Notes under the pieces: generated by a model | Seen by the model: only the letters and a program-made list of their open reading frames with translations | Database searches by the model: none | What the model was told of the DNA's origin: nothing | Program-made: the position numbers and the translations under genes | Shown here: positions 44,991-52,271 of the stretch, piece by piece | Position numbering within the stretch: position 1 is the first letter of the stretch | How the letters are laid out: every line of letters starts with the position of its first letter | Origin: CAKZNE01 sp964485405 | GTDB lineage: Bacteria > Bacteroidota > Bacteroidia > Flavobacteriales > Schleiferiaceae | Reading direction: 5' to 3' | NCBI GenBank assembly: GCA_964485405.1 | Contig: CAZAJG010000011.1 | Span: 35,482-99,481 of the forward strand | DNA length: 64,000 nucleotides

Positions 44991-45830
44991 TTAAGGTCTT
45001 AAAACCTTGCCAGAGAAAACTTGGCCATCAGCCTCTATCGACAATTGATAAAGACCCGATTTTAAGGTTAATAGGCTAAACTCTTGAAGCGAAATGCTGT
45101 TATTTCCGCTGCTTAGAGAAAGTGTTTTTTCATAAACCAAAGCTCCAGTTTGGCTGTAAATCTTAAGTAGGCCTTCGGATGGGTTTAGGTTTTGTAAATA
45201 GATATGGCTTTGATCTGAAACGGGGTTTGGGTAAATGTGTATTTGTTGATTCGCCAACAACTCATTTAAACCAATTTTACCTGTAGTTATTCTTACGCTG
45301 TCCATCACAACATTTGTTAAAGGGCGATCACTACCGTTCACCGGTACTTGAGCAATATCTTCAACTACAGACCAGTTGGTGGTAACTATACCAAAAACAG
45401 GATGCTTAGAGGTAAATGGGGCTTTGTCATAATCCAAATAAGTATTGCTTCTCATATTGATGAAGAACTGGCTTCCTCCTGAGTTAGGACCGCTATTCGC
45501 CATAGAAATGGTTCGAGCAATATTACTCAACTGGCCTGTGCTATCAAATTCATCGGGAATACTGTAGCCCGGTCCGCCAAAGCCTGTGCCTAGTGGGTCT
45601 CCACCTTGTATAATAAAGTTACTAATCACACGATGAAAAATAATTCCATCGTAAAAATTACTATCGATTAAACTGATAAAGTTGCCTGTAGTGATGGGCA
45701 TTAAGGAATCATACAGCATGATTACAAAGTCGCCTTCAGTGGTGTAAAAAGTTACCTCGCTTTGGGCTTTAGTATTTTGATACGAAAGAGATAAAAAGAG
45801 AGAAAGAATAAGAAGGTAATATTTCTTCAT
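44991..45830 (-). CDS. Secreted cyclophilin-type peptidyl-prolyl isomerase with T9SS type A tag
   Basis: A 279-residue protein. Signal peptide 1-22 (LLILSLFLSLSYQNTKA). The cyclophilin domain (about 25-180) keeps the active-site features: IIFHRVISNFIIQGGDP with the catalytic Arg, SGGSQFFINM and PVFGIV. It catalyses proline cis/trans isomerisation. The last 80 residues form a type A T9SS sorting domain (IHIYPNPVSDQSHIY ... LKSGLYQLSIE), so the enzyme should be exported across the outer membrane, unlike the usual periplasmic PpiA. The DJ-1-like gene precedes it by 34 bases. Confidence 0.9.
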   Translation of the reverse strand: MKKYYLLILSLFLSLSYQNTKAQSEVTFYTTEGDFVIMLYDSLMPITTGNFISLIDSNFYDGIIFHRVISNFIIQGGDPLGTGFGGPGYSIPDEFDSTGQLSNIARTISMANSGPNSGGSQFFINMRSNTYLDYDKAPFTSKHPVFGIVTTNWSVVEDIAQVPVNGSDRPLTNVVMDSVRITTGKIGLNELLANQQIHIYPNPVSDQSHIYLQNLNPSEGLLKIYSQTGALVYEKTLSLSSGNNSISLQEFSLLTLKSGLYQLSIEADGQVFSGKVLRP

Positions 45831-45864
45831 TTCATTTTAGTTTATGGTTTCAGCTCTAAAAGTA

Positions 45865-46623
45865 CTACTTAGCAAGTAATCCCATATCTGTAGAATCTGT
45901 TTTAACATATGCTAACGCATCTAAATCCCATTCAATAACTAAACCTTTCGCCAATTGATTGGCTACTCTTTGGCCATATAAATACTGACATAAATACAGG
46001 GAGGCTTCAAAAGATTTAGCACCTCCAGCTGAGGTAATAAACTTACCATCGTGCACAAACAAAACATTTTCGTGCACTTTTAATTGGGGGTATCTCTTTT
46101 GATAAACTTCTACATCCGCAGGAAAAGTGGTGGATTCTATTCCATCTAATAATCCGGATTGGGCTAAAACAAAAGCTCCATCGCAATGAGAATTCACAAA
46201 CAGAGCTTCTTTCGCAGTCTTTTTTACAAAGTTGAGCATCATTTCATCTGCTAGATCTGTATCTAGGTGATGCTCTGCACTAGGAATAACGAGTATGTCA
46301 ATCTGGGGTATAGAATCTTTGAGGTAGTTAAAATCCGGTACTATGTTTAGTCCTTCAAAGGTGCGAATGGGAGAAGCGGTATTGGCTACGGTAAAAACAT
46401 TCATGGGTTTTATGCTATCCCTAAACCGAGTATGATGAAAGATGTCGAAAGGAGCGGTAAGCTCTGTATTGTATACGCCATCCATAATTAAAAAAGCAAC
46501 ATTGTAGCGGTTGGGCTCAAGCTCTAAAGGTAGGCTTACCGATAGTTCATTTTTAATGGAAACATCAATAGGGTTGGAGCAGGCACATACAAATAGCAAG
46601 GCCCATAAATACAGTTTTTTCAT
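45865..46623 (-). CDS. DJ-1/PfpI-like lipoprotein
   Basis: A 252-residue protein. The N terminus is a lipoprotein signal (YLWALLFVCAC, Cys at residue 15). The mature domain has the DJ-1/PfpI fold: VAFLIMDGVYNTELTAPFDI (first strand with the conserved Glu) and FVNSHCDGAFVLAQSGLLDG, the nucleophile-elbow cysteine (about residue 145). The layout resembles GATase1-like domains of AraC-type regulators but without the DNA-binding part. Export to the envelope is unusual for this family. It is 2 bases downstream of the DUF3667 gene, hence co-transcribed. Confidence 0.82.
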   Translation of the reverse strand: MKKLYLWALLFVCACSNPIDVSIKNELSVSLPLELEPNRYNVAFLIMDGVYNTELTAPFDIFHHTRFRDSIKPMNVFTVANTASPIRTFEGLNIVPDFNYLKDSIPQIDILVIPSAEHHLDTDLADEMMLNFVKKTAKEALFVNSHCDGAFVLAQSGLLDGIESTTFPADVEVYQKRYPQLKVHENVLFVHDGKFITSAGGAKSFEASLYLCQYLYGQRVANQLAKGLVIEWDLDALAYVKTDSTDMGLLAK

Positions 46624-46625
46624 AC

Positions 46626-47483
46626 TTAAATAATGCGCATAATAAAGAGAAACATCAGAAACCGATAAGCGATAACAACCGCAATAGAGGAAAAAGCTAA
46701 AACAATAGCCTTGGGAATTACAAGGATATACTTTTGCTCATAAAACCTTTTTAAACCCACCGATAAATACAGAATAATCAGCAATAAAAGAAAAAGAGAA
46801 GTTAAAGATCCATTAATGTCAAAATGAAAGCCGTTTACCCCTAAACTCGTTAAAACTAAGCTTAGAATTTGAGCTAAGGCGGTAAGTATGATTAAGGGAC
46901 CAAGGAGCAGAAAACTCGTAAAACCCAAAGAGAAAATAATGTGATTAAAGTAAAGCTGTTTCTTACTAAAGAAAAGAATGCTTAAAGGAATAGAAAAGAG
47001 GAAAACGATTAAAATGATCAGCGTTTTAGAATAATCTAATGCCGCTTTATTGTACTTCGCAGTTATTTCTTTTGCCGTAAGTTCCTCCTTTTTCATCTTC
47101 TCTATTACCTTCTCTTTAGCATAAGAGCTATACATCTGATGTGTGGTTTGAGAACCAATCCCAGTATAAAAGGTATCTACAGGCTGGGCTAAAAAGTAAA
47201 TTAGGTTTATGATAAAGAACAAAGCAATAGGGCGGGTGTATAAGGTTCTTCTTCCTTCTATGTACTCTTTTGCTAAAAAACCAGGTTTAAACAGAAGCAA
47301 CCACATACTTCGTAACATTTTGGTATCTGAAAAAGTAATCGCATTAAGGAGTTGCCCAATAAAATACTTGAAAGTGCGCTCTTTGCGATTTACCTTCTTT
47401 TCGCCACAGTTATTGCAATAGTTACCAGCGTAAGTATTGTTGCAGCTTACACAAACAATTGTTGCATTGCCTTTATTAACCAT
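46626..47483 (-). CDS. DUF3667 membrane protein with N-terminal zinc ribbon
   Basis: A 285-residue protein. The N terminus has two CxxC pairs (CVSCNNTYAGNYCNNCGEK, residues 11-29), which would bind one zinc ion. It is followed by VNRKERTFKYFIGQLL and the DUF3667 motif KMLRSMWLLLFKPGFLAKEY with YIEGRRTLYTRPI. About five membrane helices complete it. Function is unknown. It is divergent from the TonB receptor gene, so the Zur-like palindrome at 47562-47576 lies upstream of both. Confidence 0.85.
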   Translation of the reverse strand: MVNKGNATIVCVSCNNTYAGNYCNNCGEKKVNRKERTFKYFIGQLLNAITFSDTKMLRSMWLLLFKPGFLAKEYIEGRRTLYTRPIALFFIINLIYFLAQPVDTFYTGIGSQTTHQMYSSYAKEKVIEKMKKEELTAKEITAKYNKAALDYSKTLIILIVFLFSIPLSILFFSKKQLYFNHIIFSLGFTSFLLLGPLIILTALAQILSLVLTSLGVNGFHFDINGSLTSLFLLLLIILYLSVGLKRFYEQKYILVIPKAIVLAFSSIAVVIAYRFLMFLFIMRII

Positions 47484-47540
47484 GGTGAAAAGTTAATCTA
47501 TTACCGCTGAAATACATAAATCAATTTTATCGATACAGAA

Positions 47541-47571
47541 TTGGTGAAGAATTTTCTTTTATGCAACTTTG
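47541..47571 (+). promoter_or_regulatory. Promoter of the TonB receptor operon
   Basis: TTG at 47541-47543, 20 bases, then CAACTTTG at 47564-47571 (7 of 8 against TAnnTTTG counting the free positions). The -7 box lies inside the palindrome 47562-47576, so a repressor bound there would block RNA polymerase. Confidence 0.5.
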
Positions 47572-47576
47572 TTGCG
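47562..47576. promoter_or_regulatory. Palindromic operator, Fur/Zur-family candidate site 1
   Basis: TGCAAC-TTT-GTTGCG, an inverted repeat with a 3-base centre and one mismatch in the outermost pair. It is nearly identical to the site at 49916-49930. It covers the -7 box and the alternative TTG start codons at 47569 and 47572. Confidence 0.65.
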
Positions 47577-47589
47577 AAAAATAGATTGG

Positions 47590-49911
47590 TTGAAATATTT
47601 CCTCACATTCTTAGTCCTTTTACTCTTCTTTTCCAGTTTTGCTCAGCTCAAGCTAGAGGGTGTAATATATCACGCAGAAACAGGCTTGCCAATTGCTGGT
47701 GTAGAAGTTGAAGTGCATGAAACACGCCAAAAAACGTATACCTCAGCCAAGGGGCAATTTAATTTGGTTTTAAGTCCAGGCTCTTACCATTTGCATTTTC
47801 AATCCTTAGGTTTTGAGGCAAACGATCTAGATCTTGAGCTACTGCGAGATACGAGCATTGAGCGGATTTTAAAACCTACTTTTCTGGAGTTAAAAGAGGT
47901 GTTAGTTGAAGAAAGCAACTTAAAGACCATTGATAAGAATACCTCTCTGGATGTGGAACATATAAACTTTGAGGAAGGAGAGAAGTCTATCGAATCCTCT
48001 TTAGCTGAAGCGCTTAAAAAGAACCCCGGCCTAGAAGCCTACAACACAGGAGTAGGTATTGCCAAACCAATTATAAGGGGTTTTACCGCTACCCGTATTT
48101 CGGTTTACGATAATGGAGTAAAGCAAGAAGGTCAACAGTGGGGAATGGATCATGGTTTAGAAATAGACCCTTTTAATACGAGCCGAGTAGAGATTATAAA
48201 AGGGGCGGGTGCCTTGCAGTATGGCTCGGATGCCATTGGAGGAGTGGTGAAATTGCTTCCTGATGTGGTGCCAGAAGAAGGAACACACGGAAGTTACACC
48301 AGCTTGTATAAATCCAACAACAACACCTATGGCAATTCACTAAAACTCAGTTACCGAAAGGGTGATCATTTTCTAATCGCTAGAGCAAGTTATCAGTTTT
48401 ACGATGATTTTAGAATTCCAGCAGAGGAGTTTACTTACAATGGTTTTGTGCTACCGGTTGTAGACAATACTTTAAAAAATACAGCTGGAAAGTTGCTGAG
48501 TTATCGTCTTTCTTATGGCCTGCATAAAAACCGTTATAATCTAAGAGTTAATGCCAGTAGGTATCAACAAGAAGTAGGTTTATACTCTGGAGCGATTGGT
48601 ATACCTCGAGCTTTTGATGTGGCTGATATCGGATCGGTTTCTGACATTGAAGCACCCAATCAAAATATAATTCATACCAAGTTAAATGCGGCTCTCAATC
48701 TCCGCTTGGGCGATAATTGGCTCAACACGAATGTTGGTTATCAATTCAATGACAGAGAGGAGCATTCTAGGCCAGATTCTCATGGTTTAATCCGAATTGA
48801 AGAAGGCAATACATTGGCACTTGATTTAGACCTTCATACCCTAAGTCATAACTCCCGCTACAGTTGGTCTGCTTCGTCTTTAAAGTATACCGTTGGCTTG
48901 GATCAACAATATCAAAAAAACAACAATGGCGGTTGGGAGTTTTTGCTTCCTGAGTTTTCATTTTACACGGCTGGTATTTTTGCTTTGGCAGAAGGCAAAT
49001 CCAGTGATGGTAAATGGAATTGGAATGGGGGAGTACGCTTGAATTATGCTCAGTTAGAATCTCAAGAACATTTTCAACCTTATTTTAATGATTTAGACTC
49101 GCTGATACAAAGAGCACCGAATTTGAGTCGTCAATTCTTAAACTATGCGGCTAGCGTAGGTTTGGCATTTAACCCCAATGATAACTGGAATTTTAAAGTA
49201 AACTTAGCGAAGAGCTTTCGAGTACCTGTGCCTGCCGAACTGGTGAGTAATGGGGTACACCATGGTACATTTAGGCATGAAATGGGAAATCCAAATCTTA
49301 ATGCTGAAGAAGGTATACAGCTGGATTTAGGATCAACCTATCAACAAAAAAACCTATATCTCAAATTCACTCCCTTTCTAAACTATTTCACCAACTATAT
49401 TTATTTACGACCTACGGGGCGTTTCTCCGATCTTCCGGATGCAGGGCAGTTGTATCTCTACAGTGAAACCGAGGCTTTATACTCAGGTTTTGAATTATTT
49501 ACGGAATATCACCCTATTAAATCCATTCATCTTTCGAGTGGTTTAGAGTACGTGAATAACCTCAATTTAGAAACACGACTGCCTCTGCCATTTACGCCAC
49601 CCTTATCCAACCTGTTTACGGTGGAGTATGAAGAGGATAAAGAAAAGTTAGGATGGAGGCTCGCTTTAGAATATAGAATAACAGCAGCTCAGAAACGCAC
49701 GGATAGAAATGAACCGGAAACACCCGCATACCAACTGTTTAATGTAAGAAGCAGTTTCAATTTTAGCTGGAACACCTTTAAATGCAGCCTGGGCGCAAGT
49801 TTGCTTAATGTTTTTGATACGGCTTATCTGAGTCATTTATCACGTTACCGCATTTTGAACCTTCCCGAGCAAGGGAGGAATTTGGTGTTAAATCTAAATA
49901 TTCAATTTTAG
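47590..49911 (+). CDS. TonB-dependent outer-membrane receptor, probable metal uptake
   Basis: TTG at 47590 gives 773 residues with a signal peptide KYFLTFLVLLLFFSSFA. Upstream TTG codons fall inside the palindromic operator. A carboxypeptidase-regulatory domain follows (LEGVIYHAETGLPIAGVEVE), then the plug (AKPIIRGFTATRISVYDNG; VEIIKGAGALQYGSDAIGG) and a 22-strand-type barrel with a C-terminal aromatic strand (NLVLNLNIQF). It imports a ligand with TonB energy. The Fur/Zur-type regulator and His-rich lipoprotein in the same operon suggest a metal or metallophore, most likely zinc. Confidence 0.88.
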   Translation: MKYFLTFLVLLLFFSSFAQLKLEGVIYHAETGLPIAGVEVEVHETRQKTYTSAKGQFNLVLSPGSYHLHFQSLGFEANDLDLELLRDTSIERILKPTFLELKEVLVEESNLKTIDKNTSLDVEHINFEEGEKSIESSLAEALKKNPGLEAYNTGVGIAKPIIRGFTATRISVYDNGVKQEGQQWGMDHGLEIDPFNTSRVEIIKGAGALQYGSDAIGGVVKLLPDVVPEEGTHGSYTSLYKSNNNTYGNSLKLSYRKGDHFLIARASYQFYDDFRIPAEEFTYNGFVLPVVDNTLKNTAGKLLSYRLSYGLHKNRYNLRVNASRYQQEVGLYSGAIGIPRAFDVADIGSVSDIEAPNQNIIHTKLNAALNLRLGDNWLNTNVGYQFNDREEHSRPDSHGLIRIEEGNTLALDLDLHTLSHNSRYSWSASSLKYTVGLDQQYQKNNNGGWEFLLPEFSFYTAGIFALAEGKSSDGKWNWNGGVRLNYAQLESQEHFQPYFNDLDSLIQRAPNLSRQFLNYAASVGLAFNPNDNWNFKVNLAKSFRVPVPAELVSNGVHHGTFRHEMGNPNLNAEEGIQLDLGSTYQQKNLYLKFTPFLNYFTNYIYLRPTGRFSDLPDAGQLYLYSETEALYSGFELFTEYHPIKSIHLSSGLEYVNNLNLETRLPLPFTPPLSNLFTVEYEEDKEKLGWRLALEYRITAAQKRTDRNEPETPAYQLFNVRSSFNFSWNTFKCSLGASLLNVFDTAYLSHLSRYRILNLPEQGRNLVLNLNIQF

Positions 49912-49913
49912 CA

Positions 49914-49944
49914 TTTGCAACATTGTTGCATTTGTGTATATTTG
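49914..49944 (+). promoter_or_regulatory. Promoter of the DUF4625-regulator unit
   Basis: TTTG at 49914-49917, 19 bases, TATATTTG at 49937-49944: a textbook Bacteroidota promoter. Transcription would start near 49949, about 10 bases before the ATG at 49960. The palindrome 49916-49930 overlaps the -33 element and spacer. Confidence 0.7.
49916..49930. promoter_or_regulatory. Palindromic operator, Fur/Zur-family candidate site 2
   Basis: TGCAAC-ATT-GTTGCA, a perfect 6-base inverted repeat with a 3-base centre, the same design as the site at 47562-47576. It lies between the receptor stop and the lipoprotein start. Confidence 0.7.
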
Positions 49945-49959
49945 AAAAAAATTAGAAAC

Positions 49960-50766
49960 ATGAAAAAGTATATTTTTCCTCTATCGATTGCGGCAAGCGT
50001 AGTTCTGTTTTCCTCTTGCTCGGATGATGATGATGCGGCTGTAGATACACAAAAGCCGGTTATTAGTGGTGTAACCATTAACGGTTCCTCAGAAGATGTT
50101 GAGGTAAATACAGGTGCAGAAATTCATATTGATGCTGTAATAACGGATAATGAAGCTTTAGGTGAATTGAAAATTGATGTGCATGACGTTTTTGACGATC
50201 ATTCTCACGGGAAAAAGGCCGGTATCCATTGGGCAGAGATTAAAACGATGGATTTGAGCGGTAAGCAACAAACAATCCACACGCACATGGATGTTCCATC
50301 GGATGCTTTGGGAGGACCTTATCATGCTGTATTTCGTGTAATTGATGCTGAAGGAAATGAAGGTGATTTTGCTGAGGTAGATTTCAGTGTTATAAGCGAT
50401 GATCAACCCGTAATCAATATTATAACTCCTGACTTTTCTTCTGAGCCAGAGTGGGCTAAAGGAGATATGGTTTCGGTTACAGGTACTATTACCGATGAAA
50501 CAGATATAAGTGAAATCGTAATTGTTCTAGAAGAAGAAGGAGATCACGATCATAACCATGGGAAAAAGGCGGAAGAAGCTCTTTATGAGGAAGATTTTGA
50601 TCTTACAGGAACGAATGATGTAACTTGGGATTTTCAATCAGATGGGAATGTGAACTTCACCATACCCGCTGATGCAGAAACAGGACATTATGCCTTTATC
50701 ATAAATGTAATGGATTCTGAAGGAAACCTCACCGTTTTTGAAAAGGAAGTGGAAATTGTTGAATGA
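49960..50766 (+). CDS. DUF4625 lipoprotein with histidine-rich motifs
   Basis: A 268-residue protein starting at ATG 49960. Lipoprotein signal ending at FSSC (Cys20) with an Asp-rich linker (SDDDDAAVD). Two Ig-like/DUF4625 domains follow (about 30-145 and 148-268). Each carries a loop with the same motif: HDVFDDHSHGKKAG (75-88) and EEGDHDHNHGKKAE (192-205); HTHM at 107-110 adds more histidines. These look like exposed metal-binding loops. It lies between the TonB receptor and the Fur-type regulator and probably binds zinc at the cell surface or in the periplasm. Confidence 0.85.
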   Translation: MKKYIFPLSIAASVVLFSSCSDDDDAAVDTQKPVISGVTINGSSEDVEVNTGAEIHIDAVITDNEALGELKIDVHDVFDDHSHGKKAGIHWAEIKTMDLSGKQQTIHTHMDVPSDALGGPYHAVFRVIDAEGNEGDFAEVDFSVISDDQPVINIITPDFSSEPEWAKGDMVSVTGTITDETDISEIVIVLEEEGDHDHNHGKKAEEALYEEDFDLTGTNDVTWDFQSDGNVNFTIPADAETGHYAFIINVMDSEGNLTVFEKEVEIVE

Positions 50767-51176
50767 ACGCAAAGGAAATTTTAAAACATAATAAATTACG
50801 AGTAACAGCCGGTAGAATGGCTGTTCTGGAACTGTTTTCTAATCATAATCGGGCCTTTTCTCATAGTGAAATGCAACAGAAATTAAGCGGCCAGATGGAT
50901 AGGGTTACTTTATACCGTATACTGGATAGCTTTGAGAAAAAGGGAATTTTACATAAAGTGCCGGATGATGAAGTTTCTGTAAAATATGCTTTATGCGATC
51001 ACGATCATTCCATTGATCATCAGCATGTAGATGATCATCCTCATTTTAAATGCCACGACTGCGGAGAGACTTTTTGCTTGGAAGAAGTAAACATCCCAAG
51101 CTTTACAGCTCCCAAAGGATTTAAAATAAAAGAACAGTTTTTATTGCTTGGAGGAACCTGCAGGCAATGTGCTTAA
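50763..51176 (+). CDS. Fur family transcriptional regulator, probably Zur-like
   Basis: A 137-residue protein, start overlapping the DUF4625 stop (ATGA). The winged-helix DNA-binding domain comes first (RVTAGRMAVLELF ... MDRVTLYRILDSFEKKGIL). The metal-binding half includes KYALCDHDH, HFKCHDCGETFC (CxxC 97-100) and CRQC (133-136), the structural zinc site. It is rich in histidine between 80 and 94. Fur-family members repress metal-uptake genes when metal-loaded. Location in the operon and the two matching palindromes at its promoters suggest autoregulation; zinc specificity is inferred. Confidence 0.88.
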   Translation: MNAKEILKHNKLRVTAGRMAVLELFSNHNRAFSHSEMQQKLSGQMDRVTLYRILDSFEKKGILHKVPDDEVSVKYALCDHDHSIDHQHVDDHPHFKCHDCGETFCLEEVNIPSFTAPKGFKIKEQFLLLGGTCRQCA

Positions 51177-51212
51177 ATAAAATTTACTTCGAGTTAAGTA
51201 AAGTTTCACAAA

Positions 51213-52103
51213 TCACATTAAAATTCCTGTTTCAGATCTTTTCTGGAACAGGAATTTTTCTTTTACCTCTTCCGGACTAAGGCCATCATCAATGATGTTT
51301 AAGTCCGCTAGCTTTTGGGTTACAGAGCTTATCATTTTTGTGTCTACATCAAAGTTGATACTCCAATCCAAAGCGTTGAACCAAGCTACGGCATCTTCGT
51401 ATTTTAAACCATATCGCTGAGCGATAAGAACAGGTGTTTCTGCGCTGGCTTTGAGTTGTTTCGCGTTCTCTTCTACAATACTTAAAACCTTTTGTACGGT
51501 GTGGAAGTTGCTCTGCAAATACTCATCTCGTACCACAATAATAAAACTTGGCCAAGGCGTTGGGCATTCATCCAATATTTTCAACTCCCCGCTATCTACA
51601 AAAGGTTTGGTGGTAAACTTCTCCCATAAAAAAAGCTGATTGGGTGTTTGTTTTAACCCTTCAATCGCCTGAGTTAAACCTCCTGCAACCACAAAGTCCT
51701 TCTTATTTAGTGTAAAACCCTTTGTTTTAGCATGGAGTTGCCCCATAAGGTGAGAGCCAGAATTAAACCGACTGATTACGAAAGGGAAACCTTGAATAGA
51801 GTCTGCATCTTGAATGGCACTGTTTGCTGATGTATGAACACCCCAAATAAGGGGAGAATTTACATAAGAGGAAACGATTTTACTCGGATTGCCATTTAAA
51901 ATATCAGTGGTTGCGCCTTCTGTTAGAATCACAGTAAGGTCTACTTTCCCGTCACGGAGATCTTTGCACATGGCACCTGTACCTCCTGCACTGTCTTCCC
52001 ACTTTAGATCAATTCCTGCATTTTCGAACTGCCCGTTTTCAATTCCTAACATCCAAGGAAAGTTAAAGTGCTCTGCTACTCCAGTGCAACGAATGGTTTC
52101 CAT
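51213..52103 (-). CDS. Cytoplasmic substrate-binding-protein-like (NMT1/SsuA-type fold)
   Basis: A 296-residue protein beginning METIRCTGVAEHFNFPWMLG without any signal peptide or lipobox, although its fold matches periplasmic binding proteins of the nitrate/sulfonate/thiamine-precursor class (IDLKWEDSAGGTGAMCKDLR; LILTEGATTDI, here VILTEGATTD; VVRDEYLQSNF). No ABC permease or ATPase gene is adjacent. It could be a cytosolic enzyme or sensor reusing this fold. A -7-like TAATTTTG on the minus strand lies at 52139-52146. Its 3' end contains the terminator of the convergent regulator operon. Confidence 0.75.
   Translation of the reverse strand: METIRCTGVAEHFNFPWMLGIENGQFENAGIDLKWEDSAGGTGAMCKDLRDGKVDLTVILTEGATTDILNGNPSKIVSSYVNSPLIWGVHTSANSAIQDADSIQGFPFVISRFNSGSHLMGQLHAKTKGFTLNKKDFVVAGGLTQAIEGLKQTPNQLFLWEKFTTKPFVDSGELKILDECPTPWPSFIIVVRDEYLQSNFHTVQKVLSIVEENAKQLKASAETPVLIAQRYGLKYEDAVAWFNALDWSINFDVDTKMISSVTQKLADLNIIDDGLSPEEVKEKFLFQKRSETGILM
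51220..51262 (+). terminator. Intrinsic terminator of the receptor-regulator operon
   Basis: A 12-base perfect stem (AAAATTCCTGTT at 51220-51231 with AACAGGAATTTT at 51247-51258) and 15-base loop, followed by a T-rich run (TTTCTTTT). It lies inside the last codons of the convergent substrate-binding-like gene, after the regulator stop at 51176. Confidence 0.65.
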
Positions 52104-52186
52104 TACTTTTTAATTTGAATTTAAAGTTTTGCTGAGTGCAAAATTACATCACTACATCTTTCTAGATGTTGGTTTTTCGACAAATG

Positions 52187-52232
52187 TGACTAAAAAATCA
52201 AAGGGAGGATTTCTATTCAGAAATCCTCCCTT
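52187..52232 (-). terminator. Intrinsic terminator after the M6-like protease gene
   Basis: A 13-base perfect stem, AAGGGAGGATTTC (52201-52213) with GAAATCCTCCCTT (52220-52232), loop TATTCA. On the minus strand it is followed by TTTGATTTTTTAG, a T-rich tract. Confidence 0.8.
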
Positions 52233-52271
52233 ATCAACCAAACCCCGAGCAACGGAGTAGAAAACCTTGGT

